From contig JACXUQ010000047.1 in the NCBI GenBank assembly GCA_014763835.1, forward strand, positions 1-13,581: a DNA stretch of 13,581 nucleotides. Direction: 5' to 3'. The stretch comes from Thiotrichales bacterium. Its GTDB lineage: Bacteria > Pseudomonadota > Gammaproteobacteria > Thiomicrospirales > Thiomicrospiraceae. This document shows positions 1-5,994 of this stretch, piece after piece. Made by a program: the position numbers and the translations under genes. The notes below the pieces were generated by a model, which saw only the letters and a list, made by a program, of their open reading frames with translations, was not told the origin of the DNA and did no database searches. Numbering within the stretch: the stretch's first letter is position 1; every line of letters starts with the position of its first letter.

Positions 1-2
1 CA

Positions 3-30
3 GCTAATAGCTCGCTATTAGCAAGTTTTT
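3..30 (+). terminator. Intrinsic terminator-like hairpin
   Basis: A perfect 8-bp stem (GCTAATAG at 3-10, CTATTAGC at 15-22) closes a CTCG tetraloop. It is followed by AAG and a run of five T. Read on the plus strand this looks like the terminator of a gene that ends left of the window. It may also stop the minus-strand cnoX transcript, but the bases beyond position 1 are not visible. The stem is AT-rich, so strength is uncertain. Confidence 0.5.
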
Positions 31-91
31 CAACAAAAATCAGGCTATTTTTAACCATTTTTATTCGTGTAGCCATCTCGTGCAAAGCTCT

Positions 92-976
92 CTAATAGAG
101 CAAACCTTGTAAGGTGCGGCGCGCCTGAGCCACCCATTGCGGATGGGTTGGCGTCAGCATGGTAAACAGCTGTATCAACGCTTTTTGCGCGGCGCCTTCA
201 TTATAGCCACGATCGGCTTTGAAAAGTGTAAATAACGCTTCCATCGCCTGTTCGGGCTGGTTATGCAATACCAGATAGCCTGCCAATGCGTACAGCGCTG
301 CCGGATTTTGCGGATTCTCGTCCAGCGCCTGTTGAATGCTCGGCAGATCGTCCGCCTCGGCGACAATGCCGGAAAAGAACAACAGGCCAAGGGTGCGTTT
401 GCCGTCGGCGGACTGCTTGGCTTCGTCCGGCAGTTTGTCGAACAGCGTCTGCGCTTTATCCAGATGGCCTTGCAGCAGGTACATCTGCACCAGATCGAGG
501 TGCACCAGAAAGTTGTTGGGGTTGACGCTGGTGGCCTGTGCCAAGAGTTGCAACGCCTGTTCCAAGTCGCCTTCGGCAAAAGCAACCTGCGCCTGTTGAC
601 GCAGGACTTCGGAGGCTTCGGCCGGGACATGCGGCGCAAGCAGTTCGCGGTATTTCTGTTCTGTCAGTAAGGCATCGCTTTGGGCGACGATCTCGCCTTT
701 AACAATGAGTTTACTAGCGGGCGCCTGTGTCACGCCAAGGCGTTGGGCAATTTCGCTCTGCTGGCCGATATGCACTTTGGCGAGAATAAAATCGCCGGCG
801 CGTAGTTGCGCCAAGCCGACCAGATGGTTGACGGCGGTGATGCTGGCCTCGTGTTGCGGCTGCCAGAATTGCAGCCATAACGGAATCTTGTGCGAAAATT
901 CGATCAGCTCGGCGAGGTTGTCGGCGGTGACATCGGCGATATAGGCTTGTTGTGGGGAATGCTGTTGTTCTGTCAT
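92..976 (-). CDS. cnoX: CnoX/YbbN-type thioredoxin-fold and TPR protein, cysteine-free
   Basis: A 294-residue protein with the CnoX (YbbN) layout: a thioredoxin-like domain at about residues 10-115, then TPR-type helical repeats to the C-terminus. CnoX proteins are cytoplasmic holdases that protect clients from oxidative damage and hand them to GroEL/ES. Family marks include FILAK after the second helix, an Ala-Pro at the cis-proline position (VTQAPASKL) and the conserved C-terminal block RGYNEGAAQKALIQLF. The active-site stretch reads FWQPQHEAS, so residues 42-45 are HEAS where thioredoxins have CxxC and E. coli has SxxC. The protein contains no cysteine, so it cannot do thiol chemistry. The start lies 1 nt after the mutS stop and has only a weak GAAG ribosome site, which suggests coupled translation. 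Family assignment is firm; retained GroEL hand-off is inferred. Confidence 0.9.
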   Translation of the reverse strand: MTEQQHSPQQAYIADVTADNLAELIEFSHKIPLWLQFWQPQHEASITAVNHLVGLAQLRAGDFILAKVHIGQQSEIAQRLGVTQAPASKLIVKGEIVAQSDALLTEQKYRELLAPHVPAEASEVLRQQAQVAFAEGDLEQALQLLAQATSVNPNNFLVHLDLVQMYLLQGHLDKAQTLFDKLPDEAKQSADGKRTLGLLFFSGIVAEADDLPSIQQALDENPQNPAALYALAGYLVLHNQPEQAMEALFTLFKADRGYNEGAAQKALIQLFTMLTPTHPQWVAQARRTLQGLLY

Positions 977-977
977 A

Positions 978-3587
978 TTAGTTCTTCAGCTGGGCTTTAA
1001 GCGCGTAGAGGGCGTCGAGCGCCATTTTGGGTGTCATTTCGTCCGGATTGATGGCGTCAATCGCCTCTTTCAGGGCTTCGGCGACCGGATCGGGCGCCGG
1101 CTCGGCAAACAGTTCGAATTGCTGCTGCGGCACGCTGCGGTTCTGCGGCTGTTGCAGGCTCGCAACGCTTTGGTTTTCCAAACTGGTCAGATGCTGTTTG
1201 GCGCGTTTGATGACCGCTTGCGGCACGCCAGCCAGTGCCGCTACTTGTAGCCCATAACTCTGTGAGGCCGGGCCTTCCTGCAACTGGTGCAAAAAGACAA
1301 TCTTATCGCCATGTTCGATCGCATCCAAATGGACATTCGCCGTATTGCTGAATTGTTCGGCGAGTGTCGTCAGTTCGAAATAGTGGGTGGCGAACAGGCA
1401 GAAGCCCTTGATATGGGTAGCCAGGTGTTCGGCAATCGCCCAGGCCAGCGCCAGGCCGTCGAAAGTGGAGGTGCCGCGGCCGACTTCGTCCATCAGAATC
1501 AGCGATTCGGCGGTGGCGTGATGCAGGATGTTGGCGGTTTCGGTCATCTCCACCATAAAGGTCGAACGTCCGGAAGTCAGGTCGTCGGAGGCGCCGATGC
1601 GCGTGAATATGCGGTCGATCGGGCCGATGCGTGCTTCGTCGGCCGGCACATAGCTGCCGATATAGGCCAGCAGTGCAATCAACGCGGTCTGGCGCATATA
1701 GGTCGATTTACCGCCCATGTTGGGGCCGGTGATAATCTGCAGCTGACGCGCCGGATTGAAGTCGGTGTCGTTGGGAATAAACGGCTCTTTGGAGAGCGCT
1801 TCAACCGTCAAATGGCGGCCTTTTAAAATGAACAGGCCGGGTTCGTCGCTCAGTTGCGGGCGGCACAGATTCAGCGCCTGCGCCTGCATGGCCAAGTTGA
1901 CGAGCACATCGAGTTCCGCCAACGCCTGCGCGGTGGTCTGCAGCGCCTTGAGCGATTCATTCAGTGTTTCCAACAACTGCTGGTAGAGCCATTTTTCACG
2001 GGCCAACGCTTTTTCGCCGGCGCTCAAGACTTTGTCTTCAAAGGTTTTGAGTTCGGGGATGATATAGCGTTCCTGACCTTTCAGTGTCTGGCGGCGCTGA
2101 TAGTCGGCCGGCACCTGTTCGCTTTGCAGTTTGCTGACTTCGATATAGTAGCCGTGCACGCGGTTGTAACCGACCTTGAGCGTGCTGATCCCGGTGCGCT
2201 CGCGCTCGCGCTGTTCGAGCTGCAACAGGTAGTCGCCGGCCTCGTGCTTGAGGTTGCGCAGTTCGTCGAGTTCGGCATCGTAATCTTCGGCAATCACGCC
2301 GCCATCGCGGATCAGCATCGGCGGATTGTCGCAGATGGCACGATCCAGCAGCTCCGCCAAGTCGGGATAGCGGCCGATTTGTTGGCCAAGCTGCAGGAGT
2401 TTGCCGGCCTGTTGAGTTTCCAACAGCGTGTGCAGTTCGGGCAAGGTTTGCAGCGCGCGGCCGAGTTGTAACAGGTCGCGCGGACGAGCTGAATAGAGCG
2501 CAACACGGCTGAGAATGCGTTCCATATCGCCGATCTGTTTAAGCGATTGGCGTAGCAAGGTATCGTTCTGCTGTTGAATCAGGTCGTCGATGGCATCCAG
2601 ACGTGCATTCAGGATGGCGTGGTTACGCAGCGGTTGATTCAGCCAGCGCTTCAGCAGGCGGCTGCCCATGGCGGTGGCGGTGTGATCGAGGATCGCCGCC
2701 AAGGTATTGTGCGTGCCGCCGCTGAGATTGAGGTCGATTTCCAGGTTGCGGCGGCTGATGGCGTCCAACACCAGGGTGTCGTCGGTTTGATAAGTGTGCA
2801 AGCTGTGCACATGATCCAGGCCGTTTTGCAGCATGGTTTTGGCGTAATGCAGAATGGCGCCGGCCGAAGCAATGACCGCGGGTTTGCTTTCGCAACCGAA
2901 AGCCAGCAAATCCTGGGTTTTGAAGTGCTCGGTCAGACGTTTTTTGGCGCTTTGCGGCTCGAAATGCCAGGCGGGATAGCGCACCCGGCCTGTCCGGTTT
3001 TGAATCGCTTCCGGCAAAGCCGCCAAAAGCGCATCGTCGTCGGCCAGTAAAAGTTCAGCGGGTTTAAGGCGCTCCAGTTCAGCGGCGAGTTGATTGATAT
3101 TATCGAGTTGCGTCGCCTCGAAACGTCCACCGGCGACATCCAGCGCCGCCAGGCCGAACAAGTCGTTGTGCAGGTTGATGGCGGCTAGCAGGTTTTCACG
3201 CGACTCTTCCAGCAGGTTCTCTTCCACCAAGGTACCCGGCGTGATAATGCGCACCACTTTGCGTTCCACCGGGCCTTTGCTGGTGGCCGGATCGCCGACC
3301 TGTTCGCAGATGGCGACCGATTCGCCGAGTTTGACCAGCTTTGCCAGATAGCCGTCAGCGGCGTGGTGCGGAATGCCCGCCATCGGAATCGGCTGGCCGG
3401 CGGATTTGCCGCGCGCTGTCAGGGTGATGTCGAGCAGGCGAGCGGCCTTTTGCGCGTCTTCGTAAAACAGTTCATAAAAATCCCCCATGCGGTAGAACAG
3501 CAGATGGCTGGGATGCTCGGCTTTAATCGCCAAGTATTGTTGCATCATGGGAGTGTGGGCGGCGCTTGCTGACTGGGTTTTGCTCAT
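978..3587 (-). CDS. mutS: DNA mismatch repair protein MutS
   Basis: MutS finds base mismatches and small loops and, with ATP, recruits MutL to start methyl-directed repair. The N-terminus (HTPMMQQYL...FYRMGDFYELF) carries the mismatch-reading Phe-x-Glu at residues 37 and 39. The Walker A loop GPNMGGKST is at 621-629, followed by the DEVGRGTSTFDG Walker B/signature region, the ATHYFELT block and a C-terminal LTP-like dimer helix (MTPKMALDALYALK). The frame is open to 3683, but I start at 3587. There MSKTQSASAAHTPMMQQ matches the E. coli start, and GGAAG sits just upstream. This gives 869 residues against 853 in E. coli. It is followed by cnoX after 1 nt and is divergent from pncC. Confidence 0.98.
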   Translation of the reverse strand: MSKTQSASAAHTPMMQQYLAIKAEHPSHLLFYRMGDFYELFYEDAQKAARLLDITLTARGKSAGQPIPMAGIPHHAADGYLAKLVKLGESVAICEQVGDPATSKGPVERKVVRIITPGTLVEENLLEESRENLLAAINLHNDLFGLAALDVAGGRFEATQLDNINQLAAELERLKPAELLLADDDALLAALPEAIQNRTGRVRYPAWHFEPQSAKKRLTEHFKTQDLLAFGCESKPAVIASAGAILHYAKTMLQNGLDHVHSLHTYQTDDTLVLDAISRRNLEIDLNLSGGTHNTLAAILDHTATAMGSRLLKRWLNQPLRNHAILNARLDAIDDLIQQQNDTLLRQSLKQIGDMERILSRVALYSARPRDLLQLGRALQTLPELHTLLETQQAGKLLQLGQQIGRYPDLAELLDRAICDNPPMLIRDGGVIAEDYDAELDELRNLKHEAGDYLLQLEQRERERTGISTLKVGYNRVHGYYIEVSKLQSEQVPADYQRRQTLKGQERYIIPELKTFEDKVLSAGEKALAREKWLYQQLLETLNESLKALQTTAQALAELDVLVNLAMQAQALNLCRPQLSDEPGLFILKGRHLTVEALSKEPFIPNDTDFNPARQLQIITGPNMGGKSTYMRQTALIALLAYIGSYVPADEARIGPIDRIFTRIGASDDLTSGRSTFMVEMTETANILHHATAESLILMDEVGRGTSTFDGLALAWAIAEHLATHIKGFCLFATHYFELTTLAEQFSNTANVHLDAIEHGDKIVFLHQLQEGPASQSYGLQVAALAGVPQAVIKRAKQHLTSLENQSVASLQQPQNRSVPQQQFELFAEPAPDPVAEALKEAIDAINPDEMTPKMALDALYALKAQLKN

Positions 3588-3631
3588 GTTCTTCCGGAAA
3601 CGGTCACGTAAAAGGGTCAGGTTAGATAAGG

Positions 3632-3659
3632 TTGAATAAACCCTAAAAACGGGTATGCT
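3632..3659 (+). promoter_or_regulatory. Candidate sigma70 promoter for pncC
   Basis: TTGAAT (3632-3637) and TATGCT (3654-3659) are spaced by 16 nt in the 113-bp gap between the divergent mutS and pncC genes. Each hexamer matches consensus at four of six positions. A second -10-like TATTAT lies at 3666-3671 but lacks a partner. I found no convincing promoter for mutS on the other strand. Confidence 0.4.
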
Positions 3660-3700
3660 AGGCCATATTATCGTCGATAGCAATGATGGAGTCGTTAAAG

Positions 3701-4198
3701 ATGGGATTTGAAACCTTGGTGAAAGAAGTGGGTCAGGCGTTGGTGAATCATGGCACGATGGTGGTGACGGCGGAGTCCTGCACCGGCGGCATGATTGCCG
3801 AGGCGTTGACCTCCATCGGCGGCAGTACCGCCTGGTTTGACCGTTCTTATATCACCTATAGTTATGAATCCAAAAAAGAGATGCTGGGCGTCAAGGAAGC
3901 GACTATCCAGAAAAAAGGCGCGGTGAGCCGCGAGTGTGTCGAGGAGATGGCGCTGGGTGCGTTGCAGCAATCGCATGCCAAGGTCAGTGTGGCGTGCAGC
4001 GGCATTGCCGGTCCGGGGGGCGGATCGCCCGACAAGCCGGTGGGCACGGTGTGGATCGCCTGGGCGATGCAGGGGCTCGACAAGGTGGAGAGCCAGACTT
4101 TTTTGTTTGACGGCGATCGTCAGGCGGTGCGCGAACAGACGACCGAAGCGGCGCTGATGGGGATTATGAAACTCTTGAATTCGCAACCCGTTGAGTGA
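3701..4198 (+). CDS. pncC: Nicotinamide-nucleotide amidohydrolase PncC (CinA C-terminal type)
   Basis: PncC converts nicotinamide mononucleotide to nicotinic acid mononucleotide and ammonia. It salvages NMN left by NAD-dependent DNA ligase and other NAD breakdown. Diagnostic motifs are TAESCTGG, GSTAWFDR, the CSGIAGPGGGS loop and KPVGTVWIA. An in-frame ATG pair exists at 3683-3688. I prefer the ATG at 3701, because GGAG at 3688-3691 lies 9 nt before it and the resulting 165 residues equal the E. coli length. It is the stand-alone form, without the N-terminal CinA domain. Lying directly upstream of recA is its usual place in gammaproteobacteria, but terminators separate the two here. Confidence 0.95.
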   Translation: MGFETLVKEVGQALVNHGTMVVTAESCTGGMIAEALTSIGGSTAWFDRSYITYSYESKKEMLGVKEATIQKKGAVSRECVEEMALGALQQSHAKVSVACSGIAGPGGGSPDKPVGTVWIAWAMQGLDKVESQTFLFDGDRQAVREQTTEAALMGIMKLLNSQPVE

Positions 4199-4273
4199 TG
4201 CGGTTTGCCTGATGAACAGAAAAGGCGTGCTGAAAATTGTTTATTGTCACGCTAGGATTTAAATGCGAATTAT

Positions 4274-4284
4274 GGGATAATCCC
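4274..4284 (+). promoter_or_regulatory. Extended -10 promoter inside a palindrome, recA leader
   Basis: TGGGATAAT (4273-4281) fits an extended -10 element (TGN followed by GATAAT). It lies inside the perfect 11-bp palindrome GGGATAATCCC (4274-4284), so a repressor could cover the -10. No good -35 is found 16-18 nt upstream. An alternative is TTGTCA (4244-4249) with AATTAT (4268-4273), 18 nt apart. This is the best promoter candidate I find between pncC and recA. The SOS-type inverted repeat CTGT-N8-ACAG is absent. Confidence 0.4.
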
Positions 4285-4349
4285 GCGGTTATTCAGGCGC
4301 TTAAGCCTTGCCGAAAGGAGAGGTTTAAATAGGCCTGGGAAAGTTTTCT

Positions 4350-4376
4350 AAAACCTGATCATATTCAGGTTTTTTA
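4350..4376 (+). terminator. Intrinsic terminator, first of two before recA
   Basis: AAAACCTGA (4350-4358) pairs with TCAGGTTTT (4365-4373) across a TCATAT loop, and the T run continues to 4375. It lies about 70 nt after the candidate promoter, so it would end a short RNA of roughly 90 nt or act as an attenuator in the recA leader. Confidence 0.6.
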
Positions 4377-4393
4377 TTTGCTGACGGAATCAT

Positions 4394-4432
4394 AAAAAAG
4401 CGTGGCTAACACATGGAAAGCCGCGCTTTTTT
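4394..4432 (+). terminator. Strong intrinsic terminator, second of two before recA
   Basis: AAAAAAGCGTGGCT (4394-4407) pairs with AGCCGCGCTTTTTT (4419-4432) over all 14 positions, with one G-U pair and an 11-nt loop. Six T close the right arm. A-tract and T-tract flanks make it potentially bidirectional. It ends 54 nt before the recA start codon, and I see no usable promoter in that remaining gap. Confidence 0.75.
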
Positions 4433-4486
4433 AGCCTGAAGAATGGGCAAAAATTTAAAAAAGCCAAAGTAAAGGACCGTAGAAAG

Positions 4487-5542
4487 ATGGATGAGAATAA
4501 GCAAAAAGCACTGGCCGCCGCTTTGGGCCAAATTGAGAAGCAGTTTGGCAAAGGTTCGATCATGCGTATGGGCGACAGTACCGTATCGCGTGACATAGAG
4601 GCGGTTTCAACCGGTTCTTTGGGCTTGGATATGGCATTGGGAATCGGCGGTTTGCCGCGCGGCCGTATCGTTGAAATCTATGGTCCGGAATCTTCCGGTA
4701 AAACAACTTTGACGTTGCATGCCATTGCCGAAGCGCAGAAATCCGGCGGCACGGCGGCGTTTGTGGATGCCGAACACGCGCTGGATCCGATCTACGCGGA
4801 AAAACTGGGTGTGGATATCGACAATCTGTTGGTGTCGCAACCGGATACAGGCGAGCAGGCGCTGGAAATTACCGATGCGTTGGTGCGTTCCGGTGCGGTG
4901 GATATCGTGGTGGTTGACTCGGTCGCGGCCTTGACGCCGAAGGCGGAAATCGAAGGCGATATGGGTGATTCGCACGTGGGTTTGCAGGCGCGTTTGATGT
5001 CGCAGGCGTTGCGTAAGCTGACCGCCAATATCAAACGTACCAATACGCTGGTGATTTTTATCAACCAGATCCGTATGAAGATCGGCGTGATGTTCGGCAG
5101 CCCGGAAACCACCACCGGTGGTAATGCCTTGAAATTCTATGCATCGGTGCGTCTGGACATCCGCCGCATCGGCGCGATCAAAAAAGGCGAAGAGGTGCTG
5201 GGCAACGAAACCCGCGTGAAGGTCGTCAAAAATAAGGTGGCGCCACCGTTTAAGCAGGTGGAGTTCGACATCCTTTACGGCCAAGGCATTTCCCGTGAAG
5301 GCGAGATTATTGATTTGGGCGTTCAGGAAAAACTGATTGAAAAATCCGGCTCCTGGTACAGCTACAACGGCAGCAAGATCGGTCAAGGCAAGGATAATGC
5401 ACGCCAGTATCTGATCGACAATCCGCAGATTGCCGAAGAACTGATGGTGAAGATTAAAGCCAGTATGATGCCGGCACGCAGCGGTAAAACCAGCGCAATG
5501 TCTGAAGAGGCCGAGAGCGATTTTTTGGACATGGCTGAATAA
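4487..5542 (+). CDS. recA: Recombinase A
   Basis: RecA polymerises on single-stranded DNA, drives homologous pairing and strand exchange, and stimulates LexA self-cleavage. The 351 residues align with E. coli RecA almost from end to end. Walker A GPESSGKT is at residues 66-73. Other blocks are DAEHALDP, SQPDTGEQAL, the Walker B region VDIVVVDSVAALTPKAEIEG, L2-loop NQIRMKIGVMFGSPETTTGG and ALKFYASVRLDIRR. The start at 4487 has AAAGGA at 4471-4476 and gives MDENKQKAL, one or two residues shorter than many homologues. The acidic C-terminal tail (EEAESDFLDMAE) is kept. It is followed after 24 nt by the damaged recX. Two terminator hairpins stand in front of it, so expression probably depends on read-through or on a promoter I did not recognise. 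Confidence 0.99.
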   Translation: MDENKQKALAAALGQIEKQFGKGSIMRMGDSTVSRDIEAVSTGSLGLDMALGIGGLPRGRIVEIYGPESSGKTTLTLHAIAEAQKSGGTAAFVDAEHALDPIYAEKLGVDIDNLLVSQPDTGEQALEITDALVRSGAVDIVVVDSVAALTPKAEIEGDMGDSHVGLQARLMSQALRKLTANIKRTNTLVIFINQIRMKIGVMFGSPETTTGGNALKFYASVRLDIRRIGAIKKGEEVLGNETRVKVVKNKVAPPFKQVEFDILYGQGISREGEIIDLGVQEKLIEKSGSWYSYNGSKIGQGKDNARQYLIDNPQIAEELMVKIKASMMPARSGKTSAMSEEAESDFLDMAE

Positions 5543-5566
5543 GCCGCTTGTTAACGGAAGGCAAGG

Positions 5567-5931
5567 GTGAAAGAGGCAGAAGCCTTTTTACGCGAGCGCG
5601 GTCTTTTGCAAGCTGATGCGCCTCAAACGCAGACGCTAGACTATTTCAGCGACAATCCGTTTGACGATGGCGCAGAGCTGGCCACGCTGGAGCGAACGCT
5701 CAGGCAGAGAATCGAAGCCAAAGCCACCGCACTTCTGGCGATGCGTGAGCATGGCGCCAAGGAGTTGCGGCAAAAACTGTTGCAGAAGTTTGCGCAAGAT
5801 GCCGGTTTTGCCGAACTTGAAAAAAACGCCGAAAAAAACGCCGAAAAAAACGCAATGAGCAGGCCAAGCGCATGCGCTTCTTGCAAAGCCGCGGTTTTCC
5901 GGCGGAATGGATTTGGAAAGTTTTCCGTTAG
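5567..5931 (+). pseudogene. recX: recX with internal deletion and -1 frame break
   Basis: RecX normally binds RecA filaments and limits RecA activity. A GTG start at 5567 with GGAAGG at 5556-5561 opens an N-terminal part whose residues about 45-85 (RIEAKATALLAMREHGAKELRQKLLQKF) match the first RecX helical repeat. The frame then enters ELEKNAEKNAEKNA, encoded by a 12-bp repeat. The typical RecX C-terminus, KRMRFLQSRGFPAEWIWKVFR, follows at about 5866-5928 but in the -1 frame, with its own TAG at 5929-5931. The middle segment (the usual D-D-x-R-F and GYGP-x-R-I-R blocks, about 75 residues in E. coli) is absent in every frame. Read on in the first frame, the ORF runs out of family similarity and stops at 5998, overlapping the alaS ATG. 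A -1 shift at any of three A-AAA-AAC sites would join the two parts. I call it a probable pseudogene; recoding or a homopolymer read error are alternatives. Confidence 0.8.
5819..5853 (+). repeat. 12-bp tandem repeat, about 2.9 copies, each with an A7 tract
   Basis: The unit GAAAAAAACGCC occurs at 5819-5830, 5831-5842 and, short by its last base, 5843-5853. In the recX frame each copy reads GAA AAA AAC GCC (Glu-Lys-Asn-Ala). Unit gain or loss keeps the frame, while gain of one A inside a tract moves translation into the frame of the RecX C-terminus. It sits exactly where the central RecX region is missing. Confidence 0.95.
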
Positions 5932-5994
5932 TTGGCAATCATTCTTGCGGACTGACAAACAGTATTATTTTATACATTTTAAGGTTTTAACCCT

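Noticed and set aside
3588..3683. MutS reading frame extended upstream to 3683 (901 residues)
   Set aside because: The extra 32 residues have no match in MutS, would overlap the region upstream of pncC, and the ATG at 3587 aligns with the E. coli start and has a ribosome site.
4208..4219. Half SOS-like site (ACAG at 4216-4219)
   Set aside because: The partner half at the required spacing is TTTG, not CTGT, and the site is far upstream of recA.
4225..4252. GCGTG/CACGC hairpin after pncC as a terminator
   Set aside because: A five-bp stem with an 18-nt loop and no T run is too weak.
4352..4361. ACCTGATC-like string resembling part of a TPP riboswitch
   Set aside because: No other conserved TPP elements are present, and the string is one arm of a terminator.
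4607..5386. Long open frame antisense to recA (259 codons)
   Set aside because: It mirrors the recA codon pattern, has no family features, and lies wholly under a highly conserved gene. Similar antisense frames under mutS, alaS, lysC and the amidohydrolase were rejected for the same reason.
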